The notes beneath the pieces are model-generated. The model did not search any database. It was not told the origin of the DNA and saw only the letters and a program-made list of their open reading frames with translations. From DATELY01 sp035276085 (GTDB lineage Bacteria; Pseudomonadota; Gammaproteobacteria; Steroidobacterales; Steroidobacteraceae): a stretch of 64,000 bases of DNA. Shown in pieces: positions 26,717-36,500 of the stretch; the stretch's first letter is position 1, and every line of letters starts with the position of its first letter. The position numbers and the translations under genes are program-made. The stretch covers positions 1 through 64,000 of the forward strand of contig DATELY010000122.1 in the NCBI GenBank assembly GCA_035276085.1, written 5' to 3'.

Positions 26717-27449
26717 GACGCGACTCGTCTTTGCCGATGACGAGCCGCGAGAGACGGTGATCGAGCTCGCGGGCGTAACCAAGATCTACGGTGAAGGCGA
26801 TGCCACCGTGCGTGCGCTGGGTGGCGTCGATCTGCACATCGGTCGCGGCGAGTTCATGGCTGTCATGGGTCCCAGTGGCTCGGGCAAGTCGACGGCGATG
26901 AACATTCTGGGTTGCCTGGATACCCCCACGAGCGGCCGCTATCGCTTCCTCGGTACTGAAGTCGGTCCGTTGGATTCGGATCAGCGCGCGCTTCTGCGGC
27001 GCAACTATCTCGGCTTCATCTTCCAAGGCTTCAATCTGTTGAGCCGCACATCCGCGCTCGAGAACGTCGAGTTGCCGATGGTCTATCGTCGCTACAGTGC
27101 GGAGGAGCGGCACGAGCGTGCACGACGAGCGTTGCGCGAAGTCGGTCTATCCGGACGCGAGCGACACAAGCCGAACGAGCTCTCCGGTGGCCAACAGCAG
27201 CGCGTCGCCATCGCGCGTGCGATCGTGACCGAGCCGCAGGTGTTGTTCGCCGATGAGCCCACGGGCAATCTCGACACGGCGACCACTCGCGAAATCATGC
27301 AGCTCCTGGCGCGTCTCAACCAGGAGCGCGGCATCACCATCGTCATGGTGACGCACGAGCCGGACGTCGCCGCCTGGACGCATCGCATCGTGCGCTTTCG
27401 CGACGGCCTCATCGAGAGCGACGAACCCAACACGCCCACGGTCGAGTAG
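26706..27449 (+). CDS. MacB/LolD-type ABC transporter ATPase
   Basis: Powers the efflux system. From the ATG at 26706 the product has 247 residues with Walker A GPSGSGKST (55-63), the Q-loop FQGFNLL (about 102), the signature LSGGQQQR (about 158), Walker B VLFADEPTGNLD (about 173) and switch histidine VTHEPD. The frame is open further upstream, but that part lies inside the adaptor gene. In E. coli MacB the ATPase and permease are fused; here they are separate genes 5 bp apart. Confidence 0.94.
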   Translation: MHAETRLVFADDEPRETVIELAGVTKIYGEGDATVRALGGVDLHIGRGEFMAVMGPSGSGKSTAMNILGCLDTPTSGRYRFLGTEVGPLDSDQRALLRRNYLGFIFQGFNLLSRTSALENVELPMVYRRYSAEERHERARRALREVGLSGRERHKPNELSGGQQQRVAIARAIVTEPQVLFADEPTGNLDTATTREIMQLLARLNQERGITIVMVTHEPDVAAWTHRIVRFRDGLIESDEPNTPTVE

Positions 27450-27454
27450 CAGTC

Positions 27455-28660
27455 ATGTTCCCCAACGCCATCCTGCTTGCGCTGCGCGAGATCCGTCGCA
27501 ACGTGCTGCGCTCTGCATTGACGATCCTGGGCATCGTCATCGGCGTGGCAGCCGTGATCACGATGGTGACGATCGGCGAGGGTGCCACTGCACAGGTGCA
27601 GGCCGAGATCGGCAAGCTCGGCACCAATCTGCTGCAGGTGTTTCCGGGGCAGGGTTTTCGCGGTGGCGGTGCCCGCCAGATGTCCAAACGCTTCGAGGTC
27701 GACGATGCGGCTGCGATCGCCACGCTGCCTGGCGTAGGCGCGGTCGCTCCAACGGCACAGAGCAACACGCAAGCGATTTACGGCAACTCGAACTGGGGCA
27801 CACAGATCACGGGCTCGACCGACCAGTTCCTGCGCGTGCGCGATTGGCAGTTGTCCTCCGGCCGGAACTTCACGGAGTCGGAGCTGCGCAGCGGTGCGGC
27901 CGTGTGCATCCTCGGTGCCACGGTCCGGAAGGAACTCTTCGGTGGACAGGACCCGGTGGATTCTTCCGTTCGCCTGCAGAAGCTCTCCTGCAAGGTGATT
28001 GGCGTGCTCAATCAGAAAGGTCAGTCGAGCTTCGGCCAGGATCAGGACGATGTCGTGTTGATGCCGCTGCGTGCCGTCCAGCGGCGCATCAATGGCAACA
28101 CGGATGTCTACACCCTGCTCGTGTCAGCCCGCGAAGGGGTCGAAACCAAACGGGTGCAGCAGAGCATCGAGTTGCTGATGCGCGAACGACGCCGCATTCG
28201 CTTCGGTGCCGACGATGACTTCACCGTCATGGACATGAAGGAAGTCGCCAGCACGATGACGAGCACGACGAAGGTGCTCACGGGCCTGCTCGGCGCCGTG
28301 GCCGCCGTGAGCCTGATCGTCGGCGGCGTCGGCATCATGAACATCATGCTCGTGTCGGTCACGGAGCGGACGCGCGAGATCGGTACTCGCCTGGCGGTCG
28401 GTGCAATGGCGGGCGATGTGCTGCTGCAATTTCTCGTCGAGGCCGTCGTGCTCGCACTGCTGGGCGGCACGATCGGCATCATCCTGGGCTTATCGGCCGC
28501 GGCGTTTGCAACGCGCGGCTTCGGCGTGCCCTTCGTCTTCAACGGCGGGATCGTGATCCTCGCGTTCGTCTTTTCGGCTGCGGTCGGCATCGCCTTCGGT
28601 TACTTCCCGGCGCAGCGCGCAGCGCAGCTGGATCCGATCGAGGCGTTGCGGCACGAGTGA
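27455..28660 (+). CDS. MacB-type ABC transporter permease
   Basis: The 401-residue inner-membrane protein has the MacB_PCD/FtsX architecture. An N-terminal membrane helix (LRSALTILGIVIGVAAVITMV, about 19-39) is followed by a periplasmic domain of about 220 residues and three C-terminal helices starting near 275 (TGLLGAVAAVSLIVGGVGIMNIMLVSVTERTREIG). The last residues PAQRAAQLDPIEALRHE are the family hallmark. It completes the NodT-MacA-MacB-like set. The substrate (macrolide, peptide or lipid) cannot be read from sequence. Confidence 0.93.
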   Translation: MFPNAILLALREIRRNVLRSALTILGIVIGVAAVITMVTIGEGATAQVQAEIGKLGTNLLQVFPGQGFRGGGARQMSKRFEVDDAAAIATLPGVGAVAPTAQSNTQAIYGNSNWGTQITGSTDQFLRVRDWQLSSGRNFTESELRSGAAVCILGATVRKELFGGQDPVDSSVRLQKLSCKVIGVLNQKGQSSFGQDQDDVVLMPLRAVQRRINGNTDVYTLLVSAREGVETKRVQQSIELLMRERRRIRFGADDDFTVMDMKEVASTMTSTTKVLTGLLGAVAAVSLIVGGVGIMNIMLVSVTERTREIGTRLAVGAMAGDVLLQFLVEAVVLALLGGTIGIILGLSAAAFATRGFGVPFVFNGGIVILAFVFSAAVGIAFGYFPAQRAAQLDPIEALRHE

Positions 28661-28669
28661 TTCGCGGCA

Positions 28670-28754
28670 GGCAACGGTCGACAGCCAACGGGTAACGGCC
28701 AGAAGGATCCGATTCTGGCCGTTGACCGTGAGCCGTTTACCGTTGGCCGTTACC
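28670..28754. repeat. Intergenic inverted repeat R8 (GGTAACG/CGTTNNC heptads)
   Basis: Left 7-mers GGCAACG, GTCGACA, GCCAACG, GGTAACG, GCCAGAA fill 28670-28704. Right 7-mers TTCTGGC, CGTTGAC, CGTGAGC, CGTTTAC, CGTTGGC, CGTTACC fill 28713-28754. The inner stem AACGGCCAGAA/TTCTGGCCGTT is perfect over 11 bp. It lies between the convergent permease and DUF4136 genes, where it may also act as a terminator, although no T-run follows. Confidence 0.85.
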
Positions 28755-28785
28755 GCGAGCTTGTACGAAAGAAGCGATTATCAGT

Positions 28786-29322
28786 CTAGGATCCGCGCTG
28801 CGAGGCATCCGGGAATTTCGAGAGCACGGTGTCGACGATCTCAGCGGCTTCCTTGGGCGTGATCTCTTCCGCACCGAAAGCTGCATCGGTCGAGCCGTGC
28901 CAGATCTCCGCATGCTTCGCCGCATCGATCACATTGATCGAGAACTCGCCGTCATGGCGATCGCGTTTGCCGACCGGAAGGCTGACGCCGATACCACCAC
29001 CGAGACCCCCCGACCCGCCGCCAACACCGACGCCCACGCGCGGTTTCGAGTTGGGGCGTTCGTGCGTGTTGAGCGCGTAGGTCACGCGACAGTCGGGCTC
29101 GCCTCGAGCGATCGAATAGCCCTTCTTCTGCAGCTGCTCCAACACCGCTGCACGAACTCGTTGGTCCGTGAGCGACTCCGCTTCCTGGGATTCACGTAGC
29201 CACGCAAAACTTCTGCACCTCGACACGGCATCGCCCGCTTTGTCGACGCGAACGTGAGGTGTGCTGCAGCCCGTGAGGGCGAGGCCGAGTACCGCGGAGA
29301 GGCAGGTCTTATGGATGCGCAT
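28786..29322 (-). CDS. DUF4136-family lipoprotein
   Basis: The 178-residue product has a lipoprotein signal with lipobox LTGC (cysteine near residue 19). A DUF4136-type body follows (CRSFAWL ... LTDQRVRAAVLEQLQKKGYSI), with a glycine-rich stretch (VGVGVGGGSGGLGGGIGVSLPVG) before the C-terminal half ITPKEAAEIVDTVLSKFP. The family is widespread in proteobacteria and of unknown function. The MFS gene lies upstream on the same strand, 97 bp away. Confidence 0.85.
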   Translation of the reverse strand: MRIHKTCLSAVLGLALTGCSTPHVRVDKAGDAVSRCRSFAWLRESQEAESLTDQRVRAAVLEQLQKKGYSIARGEPDCRVTYALNTHERPNSKPRVGVGVGGGSGGLGGGIGVSLPVGKRDRHDGEFSINVIDAAKHAEIWHGSTDAAFGAEEITPKEAAEIVDTVLSKFPDASQRGS

Positions 29323-29419
29323 GGGCTTTCGCCTTTTACTGAAGAGAGCACTCTGGTCGCCGCGGGACTATCGATGCGTGCTGCTGAATTCCGGTTAAAC
29401 GCCGGCATTCGGCCGACAC

Positions 29420-30631
29420 CTACGCTGCGGCGGTCGCAACGGTCACTCGGGCTTCCTTGATCGGCAGGTTCGAGATGGCAGCCAGCAACGCGAGCGTGAT
29501 GTCGGCGTACCACATCCAGTCGTAGGTGCCAGTCGTCTGGCGCGCGAGCCCGCCCAACCATGCGCCCAGGAACCCGCCGATCTGGTGCGAGAAGATCGTC
29601 AATCCAAACAGGGTCGCGAGGTACCGCGTGCCGAACAGCTTGCCGACCAGGCCCGCCGTCGGAGGCACCGTGGCCAACCAAGTAACCCCCAGCGCTGCGG
29701 CGAAGAGATACACGTTGAGGGCAGTCTTCGGCATCAGCAGATACACGACGATGAGCAGGGCCCGGGTCCCATAGATCGCGGTCAGCAACAGCTTCATGCG
29801 ATGCCGCTGACCGAGCCAGCCGATCCCCAGACTGCCCACCACGTTGAACAAGCCAATGAGTGCGAGCGAGTTCGCCGCCACCGACGCAGTGAGTCCGCAC
29901 AGCTGCAGCTCGCTCGGAAGATGCGTCACCAGAAACGCGACGTGGAAGCCGCACGTGAAGAAACCTACATTCAGGCACCAGTAATTGCGGTCGCGCAGCG
30001 CCAGCGCAACTTGTTGGCGCAGGCTGAATTGTGGTGACTCGCCCATGCCAGGTGCACGCGGCGCTCGTCCGCCGAGCAGCAGCGCCAACGGGATGGTCAT
30101 CAGCGCTGCGCCCGCCATCGTCAGCATCGCAGCGACCCAGCTCGCGCCCGCGATGATGAATTGCACGAGCGGCGCAAACACGAACTGCCCGAGCGAGCCG
30201 CCGGCGTTGATGATGCCGCTGGCAAACGAACGCCGTTCCGGAGGCAGCCGCTGCGCCGAGGCACTCAACAGGACGGACAGACCCGCAGCTCCCGCTCCAA
30301 ATGGCGTAAGAATGCCAAGCGTCAAAATGAGCGTGGTCTGCGAGTCCGCCAACGGGGTCAGCGCGCAACCGAGCGCCATCACGAGCCCGCCGATCACCAG
30401 GACCATCGTGGGCCCATAGCGATCGGACATGGCCCCCAGCAGTGGCTGCGAAAGCCCCCACGTGAACTGCGCAACGGCCATGGCAAAGCTCACGGCCGCG
30501 ATGCTCATGCCCGTCCCCGCGACGATCGGCAGCAGGAACAGACCCGTGGATTGGCGCACGCCGAAGGTGAGCAGCAGCAGAACAGCTGCGATCACCATGA
30601 CCAGCGTGGCGCGGGATGTGGATTGGCTCAT
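29420..30631 (-). CDS. Major facilitator superfamily transporter
   Basis: From the ATG at 30631 the product has 403 residues with about twelve hydrophobic helices. The MFS motif-A-like loop GAMSDRYGPTMVL lies after helix 2, and the central loop is short (GGRAPRAPGMGESPQFSLRQQ). It resembles the oxalate/formate and monocarboxylate type (FGVRQSTGLFLLPI start), but the substrate is unknown. A longer start at 30670 adds MAILARPFSSGD and lacks a ribosome-binding site. Confidence 0.85.
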   Translation of the reverse strand: MSQSTSRATLVMVIAAVLLLLTFGVRQSTGLFLLPIVAGTGMSIAAVSFAMAVAQFTWGLSQPLLGAMSDRYGPTMVLVIGGLVMALGCALTPLADSQTTLILTLGILTPFGAGAAGLSVLLSASAQRLPPERRSFASGIINAGGSLGQFVFAPLVQFIIAGASWVAAMLTMAGAALMTIPLALLLGGRAPRAPGMGESPQFSLRQQVALALRDRNYWCLNVGFFTCGFHVAFLVTHLPSELQLCGLTASVAANSLALIGLFNVVGSLGIGWLGQRHRMKLLLTAIYGTRALLIVVYLLMPKTALNVYLFAAALGVTWLATVPPTAGLVGKLFGTRYLATLFGLTIFSHQIGGFLGAWLGGLARQTTGTYDWMWYADITLALLAAISNLPIKEARVTVATAAA

Positions 30632-30725
30632 GGAGTCGCCAGACGAAAAGGGTCGTGCCAGTATGGCCATCCGAGCGCGGTGCGCACAGGGGCACCCCTG
30701 CTAGAGTCCTGAATTCGGTGAGAGG

Positions 30726-30791
30726 AATGGCGTAATGGCGTCAGAAATCACGTGCTTGACGCCATCTCGCCATCTCGCCCTCACGCCATTG
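30726..30791. repeat. Intergenic inverted repeat R11 (AATGGCGT octads)
   Basis: Two AATGGCGT units (30726-30741) lead into CAGAAAT. After a short loop, TGACG is followed by CCATCTCG, CCATCTCG, CCCTCACG, CCATTG (30762-30791). The core ATGGCGTCA/TGACGCCAT (30735-30743 and 30757-30765) is a perfect 9-bp stem with a 13-nt loop. It lies between the divergent MFS and PhoD genes and reaches to within about 12 bp of the phoD start. Confidence 0.78.
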
Positions 30792-30802
30792 CATGCTGAG
30801 CC

Positions 30803-32371
30803 ATGAACAGAACGTCGACCCGGATATCTCGCCGACGCACGTTACAGCTGATGAGCTGTGGGTTGCTGGTCGCAGCACTGCCTGCTCGATTGCTGCGAGC
30901 AGCCGAAGCATTGGTGCTCAAGACGAATCCATTCACGTTGGGTGTTGCCTCGGGATATCCAACTCCGTCCGGCGTGGTGCTGTGGACACGGCTTGCACCG
31001 GCTGCATTCGAGCCGGGCAGCGGTCTACCGCAGGCCGCGGCCATCCCTGTGCAGTGGGAGATCGCCGCGGATGACACGATGAAACGCATCGTGGCCAGCG
31101 GGACCGAATATGCAACACCCGAATGGGCGCATTCCATTCACGTCGAAACGGACGTGTTGGAGCCCGGGCGCGATTACTGGTATCGCTTCACGGCTGCCGG
31201 CCACCGAAGTCCCATCGGCCGTACACACACCGCGCCACAACCCGACGCAAAGAACGAGGCGCTCAAGCTCGCGGTGGCATCGTGTCAGCAGTACGAGCAA
31301 GGCTACTACGTGGCGTATCGCCACATGATCCAGCAGCCGCTCGATCTCATCGTTCATGTCGGCGACTACATCTATGAAGCAAGCTGGGGCAAGAATTTCG
31401 TGCGCAGGCACGGCACGCCCGAGGCGTTCACGCTGGACGACTATCGCAATCGACACGCGCTCTATCGCACCGATGCCGATCTGCAAGCCGCCCACGCGTA
31501 CTGCCCGTGGGTCGTGACCTGGGACGATCATGAAGTCGCGAATGACTATGCCGATGCGACCTCCGAACAGAACGATGAACCCACGTTGTTCCTGGCACGA
31601 CGCGCCGCTGCCTATCGCGCGTACTACGAGCACATGCCGGTGCCACGCCGCGCGGTGCCCTTCGGCGCGTCCATGCGCTTGTATGCCCAACGTGCCTTCG
31701 GTGATCTGGCGAGCATCTACCTGCTCGATGGACGGCAGTACCGCGACGTGCAGGCATGCGCCCCACTCGGCGAGCGAGGTGGGTCCACAGGCAATTGCGA
31801 CGCACTGCGCGATCCGCGCCGCACCTACCTGGGCGCGCAACAGGAAGAATGGCTCGTCGGACAACTCGCGAGAAGCCGCACCCGCTGGAACCTGCTCGCG
31901 CAAGGCACCGTGGTCTCTTACATGGATGAACAAGCCGGCCCAGGCGAACGCTTCTGGACCGACAACTGGAACGGATATCCCGTCGCACGCGAGCGCTTGA
32001 TCAGCGCGTTGGTTGAAACCAAAACCAGCAACCCTGTGCTGCTGGGCGGCGACATCCACGCCTTCATTGCCTCCAATCTGCATTTCCAGCCCCAGAATCC
32101 AGGCTCCGCAGTCGTGGCCAGCGAGCTCGTGACCACGTCGATCACGTCACAAGCAATGCCGCAGAAACAGCTCGATGCCGCCGCGGCCGAGAACAAGAAT
32201 CTGCTCTTCGCCAACGGCGAGAACCGCGGCTATCTCACACTGGCTCTCACGCGTGAGCGCCTGCGCGCAGAGTTGATCGCGATGGACACGGTGACGGAGA
32301 AGACGGCGACGGGCCGTGTATTGCGTGCGTTCGTTGCCGAGAGCGGCAAGGCGGGGCTGGTATCAGCCTGA
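30803..32371 (+). CDS. phoD: Tat-exported alkaline phosphatase D (PhoD family)
   Basis: Extracytoplasmic phosphodiesterase/phosphomonoesterase that frees phosphate. The 522-residue product begins with a twin-arginine signal (SRRRTLQLMSCGLLVAALPARLLRAAEA). It has the PhoD N-terminal domain (FTLGVASGYPTPSGVVLWTRLAP) and the metallophosphatase core (LAVASCQQYEQGYYVAYRHM, HVGDYIYE, TWDDHEVANDY, LLGGDIHAF) carrying the metal ligands. Length is typical. The divergent MFS gene and repeat R11 lie upstream. A pho box was not recognised. Confidence 0.93.
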   Translation: MNRTSTRISRRRTLQLMSCGLLVAALPARLLRAAEALVLKTNPFTLGVASGYPTPSGVVLWTRLAPAAFEPGSGLPQAAAIPVQWEIAADDTMKRIVASGTEYATPEWAHSIHVETDVLEPGRDYWYRFTAAGHRSPIGRTHTAPQPDAKNEALKLAVASCQQYEQGYYVAYRHMIQQPLDLIVHVGDYIYEASWGKNFVRRHGTPEAFTLDDYRNRHALYRTDADLQAAHAYCPWVVTWDDHEVANDYADATSEQNDEPTLFLARRAAAYRAYYEHMPVPRRAVPFGASMRLYAQRAFGDLASIYLLDGRQYRDVQACAPLGERGGSTGNCDALRDPRRTYLGAQQEEWLVGQLARSRTRWNLLAQGTVVSYMDEQAGPGERFWTDNWNGYPVARERLISALVETKTSNPVLLGGDIHAFIASNLHFQPQNPGSAVVASELVTTSITSQAMPQKQLDAAAAENKNLLFANGENRGYLTLALTRERLRAELIAMDTVTEKTATGRVLRAFVAESGKAGLVSA

Positions 32372-32717
32372 CTTGGGCACCAAAGCGTGCAGACAGTACG
32401 TCCGAGCTCCGCGCACGCTGAGTCCTCAGCCCGTTAATGCGTTGTTCGCGAACGGGCTGTCGATCGATGGCAATGCGCCGCGCTGTGTAGGTAATGCACG
32501 GTGCCTCTCGTGTCGAACCGCAACCCCACTTGTGTAATCGCTCCAATCGCCAACGCTCAGGTCGCGTCCCGGATCGGATCAAAAGCCCCATAGCCTGGGC
32601 AGCCGCATTTTTCGAGACGTATGCATCCTGTGGTCCGTCAGCTTTGTAGACTTGGTTCAATGCACCGGCGGCCCCGTCGTGGTTAAGTCCAAGCTGTATG
32701 TCTCGTGAAGTTGTGTG
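32372..32717. other. Intergenic region after phoD
   Basis: 346 bp without a credible gene. It contains one clean inverted repeat, AGCCCGTT (32428-32435) / AACGGGCT (32451-32458), with a 15-nt loop and no T-run. That could be a weak transcription barrier or an operator. Nothing else was recognised. Confidence 0.4.
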
Positions 32718-33515
32718 ATGAGTGCAGCGCGCGTGGGTAACCAACGCAAATCTGAGTTCGAGTTCTTGCTGTCTCTGCCCTGGTGGGCGGGATTGGCAGC
32801 AGCGGCTGCCGTGTATGCGCTCGTTGGCTGGTTGTTGCCCGCGCTGCTCTCCAACGCGGCAACTCGCGACGAATTGTCGAGCACGATGCAGGTTCCGGCG
32901 CTGCTCGCGGTAGGCATCTGCCTGATGCTCTCGGCAGGAAGTGTCTGGCGCACGCGCCATGTGCGCCGCAAGTTTGCGGCTCGCAATGGGCTGGCAGCGC
33001 TGCGTGACATCGGCCGGCGCGAGTTCAGGGCCAAGGTCATCGATGCTTTCAAGCGACGCGGTTACGAGGTCGTCGAACAACGCGTTCCAGGCGTCGATCT
33101 CGTGCTCCTCAAGGACGGTCGCCGTTACTTCGTCCGTTGCAAACTGTGGAAGCTCTTCAACGTCGGCGTCGATCGCCTCACCGAGCTGCATGCGCGTATG
33201 ACGGAGAATGCCGCGGTGGGTGGCTTCTTCATCTCCTCCGGCGTGTTCACGCGCCACGCGCGTCAGTTCGCAGCGGAGATGAACATCGAGCTGGTCGGCG
33301 GCATCTCGCTGGTCGGCTTCCTCGAAACCGATCAGGCCCCTGCGGCCGCAACCCCCTACCGCGAACCCGTGTTTCTCTCGAGTACCGCGCTCACGGTGCC
33401 GGTGTGCCCTCACTGTGGCAGCCCGATGATGAGACGCGTCGCCAAGTACGGCAAGACGGCTGGGGAAGAGTTCTGGGGTTGCGGGCAATACCCGCATTGC
33501 CGTGGCACGCGGTAG
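32718..33515 (+). CDS. Membrane-anchored Mrr-like nuclease with topoisomerase-type zinc ribbon
   Basis: The 265-residue product has two hydrophobic segments (about 23-46 and 59-76). A restriction-endonuclease-like (DUF2034/Mrr) domain follows (about 98-205), and a C4 zinc ribbon of the topoisomerase I type has cysteines 230, 233, 255 and 261. The PD-(D/E)XK core keeps Asp127 (GVDLVLL) and Lys142. The residue two before the lysine is Arg140 (VRCKLW), where Gln or Glu is usual, so activity may be altered. The ATG at 32718 directly follows a GTG in frame. Family members are widespread in gammaproteobacteria; role unknown. Confidence 0.85.
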   Translation: MSAARVGNQRKSEFEFLLSLPWWAGLAAAAAVYALVGWLLPALLSNAATRDELSSTMQVPALLAVGICLMLSAGSVWRTRHVRRKFAARNGLAALRDIGRREFRAKVIDAFKRRGYEVVEQRVPGVDLVLLKDGRRYFVRCKLWKLFNVGVDRLTELHARMTENAAVGGFFISSGVFTRHARQFAAEMNIELVGGISLVGFLETDQAPAAATPYREPVFLSSTALTVPVCPHCGSPMMRRVAKYGKTAGEEFWGCGQYPHCRGTR

Positions 33516-33582
33516 CCTGGTTCCCGGACAGCATCCTTGACGCAGGTCTCGATGTTGCCTGCGGTGTCGAAGTAGGACCCAC

Positions 33583-36500
33583 CTACCTTGAATTCCTCGG
33601 TTGCTCAGGCGGCATTCGATATTTCTTTTGCAGATCGAAGTCCAACGTCGCCGGCGTACGCGGCGGATTCTTGGCTCGGCCAGGGATGTCGGAGGATGCC
33701 TTGGGTTGATTCGGAATCGTCGGCGCGCCTGCCTCGCCGTTCTGCAGCCAGTACGCGTTGTTGACCATGTCGAGCGCCTGCTTCATGTCGACGGCTTTGA
33801 CGTCCGTCGCGCGCCGCTTCGGATCGAGAGCCTGCGGACCGGTGATCTGAACGATCCAGAAACGACGTTTGTCGTCCCGACCGGCAAGACCTCCGTCTGG
33901 AGTTCGGAAGCCATCTTCTTTTGTGCTCACGTCGAGACGCGACTTCGGATCCAGCACCAGCACGTCGCCGGTGTGCAGCACATCGCTCTTGCCGAGCGTG
34001 TCGAACCGTTCTCCATTCGCTCGCAACACGCGAACGCCGCTCGTGCTCTTCACCTTGCCGCCATCCGCCCAGATCAGGAACATCTCGTTGCCATCGAGCG
34101 GTGGCAGCGGACCGCCGCAGCAGTCGATTCTCTGGCAGCGCGGATCGCAGGGCGGCGGCTGCGGTAAGCACGCCTTTGGATTCGACAAACACAGATCGAC
34201 GTGGTGTCGATCGAGATCCAGCGGGATGACAGCGCACTGCCCCTTGCGACAGAAGCGATCGAAGCCGGGTGCGATCGTGACATCGGTGATCGAGACGCTG
34301 TTGTCGGCGCAGGTGAGCTGCTTGCCGATGCTGCGGAACGCGTCGCCATAGCTATTGCAGATCGCACGATAGCCGCATGGCTCGCCCGGCAGACACACGA
34401 GCAAGCGCGGCTTCTCACCCAACTGTGTCGGTGCAATACCCGCGAGCATGAACTGCGGCGTCTCGAGCAGCACACCGCAGTAATTGCGCAACTTCGCCGT
34501 CAGCGCTGTGATTGCGGCGGCCGTCGAGACATCCACGGCGCTCGTGAGCGGTGACCCGAACAGTGTCTGCAATGCAACGGTCTCGGAGGAAGGAGCGTCC
34601 GTCGGCGTAGCCGTCAGCAACGATGGATCCGCAAGGATGCGATCCTTCATCGCGATGATCAGGTCGCGCACTTTGACGGGGTCGGCGGCATGAGTAGAGT
34701 TGAACGCCGCAATGGCCTGCGCGAGCTTGTCGATCCAATCATCGCCCGTGTGATTCGTTGGTTTCGCACACGTGCCGTGCGAGCCCTCCCAGTTGAGCAG
34801 CCCCTGAAAACCGATCTCACGGAATCCCGGTTCCGCGTCGCGATAGAACTGGCCGATCGACTTACGCAACGTGTCGCTCGGATACGTGGAGAAGGAGGCT
34901 TCGCGCGGCGGCGCGGGCCAGCCCAACGCTTTGTGCACCGAGTAGAGCAGGCTACGTGGCGAGTAGCGATGCACGCCATCGCTCATCGCGTTGTAGTGAT
35001 GAGGGCGATTCGCTTCGTCGTTCGCATCGTACGCAGGAGCCGGCGTGGGCACGGTACCGCTGCCCGGCGGCGAGCCAGGCAGTGCAACCGGCGGCACCCG
35101 CGGATCGGCAGCGCTCCACGGATCGAGATAGTTGGGCAGCTCGTACGCGCTCGGTCCTGTGGTTTGCGACGGCGCTTGTCGATTGAAGAATTCGGACGTG
35201 AGCATCCGGCTCACCAGGCTTTCCATCGACCAATGTGCCCGCACGAAGTGCAGCTCCGTGAGATTCCAGAGGATGTCGCGTTGCGCCTGGTTGCGAGGGA
35301 AGTTGTTCGCAATGGTGAGCGGTGCGCCGAACAGCTCGCTCCACGTGTTCTCGACGACGCGGGTGGCGGTGAGGAATGCGAACGCATCGTTGCCATCGAC
35401 GAAGTCGCTCTCGCAACCGGAGCTCGGGCACACGTTGCACGCAGCGCCTGGCGCCATACCGTTGATCCAGTCGCGCACCGTGGTGAGGTCCGTCGCCGAC
35501 ATCATGCCGCCACCGAGCGGCATGCGCGCTGTGCCATCGGGCAATGGGTCCGTCGTCGAGCTGATCTTGTCGAACAGATAGCTGCGGGTGGCATCGCCCG
35601 GCCACACGAGCAGCTTCGTGCTGCGGGACGCGGGTTTGCCCTTCGTCTGCGCAGGGAAGGTCATCGAGTTCATGAAGAACGAACCGGAGCCGCCGCCGTG
35701 GCACCCGAAGCAACCGTTGTTCATCAGCACCGTACGCGCTGCGTTCTCCTGTGCGATCTGCGTGCCCGACAGCGGTGGCACTGCCGTTCCGCTGCCGCTC
35801 GGACAGGTGGCCGAGGTCGTGCAGTAACTGCACTGCCCCACGGACGAGCCCGCGAGGTTGCCGCGCGTAAGTCCGTGCGCCGCAATGTTCTTCACGCCAG
35901 TATCGAGCGCCGATTCGAGTTGCCAGACGGAGCCTCTGCGTCCGCGCGTGGTGATGAAGAACGCGTTGATCGGACTGCCGCCGGGTGAGGTCAACGTGTC
36001 ATCCGGAACACTCGCCGCTGCAACGAAGGAGCCGCAGCTGCTCTCGAGTCCCCAGGGTTGAACGCCACCGGGAAGATCGGTACGCAGCATCGCGTTCACT
36101 TCATCGGATGGACGACCCGTCGACTGTCCGAACAGCGCATGCGAGAAGCGGCCGCGGATCGGGAAGTGACGATTCCACTGCGTCTGCGGCCCCGTGGTGG
36201 AGTTCACGGTGTTGTGGCAACCGAGGCAACCCAGTTGTCGGTGAGTGTAGATACGGCTCAGCGACACACCGAGATCGTCACGCTGATTCTGTTCCGTGAC
36301 CTCGGCACCGGTGATCGGCCGATTCACCATCGCGAACAGGTACGCGCGATAGGTCGGCGAGAGATCGTCGAGCACGAGCGAGGAACGCAGCACGTCACTC
36401 AAGTTGAACGCAGGACCCGGCGCCGGACTCGCGGGACCATGATCACGAACGAACTCCGCGAGCTGCAGTGCGTAGTCGGTTGCCCGCAGCGGATTGGCAA

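Noticed and set aside
798..28754. Heptad hairpins as classical REP/RAYT elements
   Set aside because: The arms vary in word between loci, and no REP-associated transposase is in the window. GTAG occurs only by chance within GTAGCCC.
35211..35988. Several frames antisense to the diheme gene
   Set aside because: The sense frame carries two CXXCH motifs and a lipoprotein signal; the others are composition shadows.
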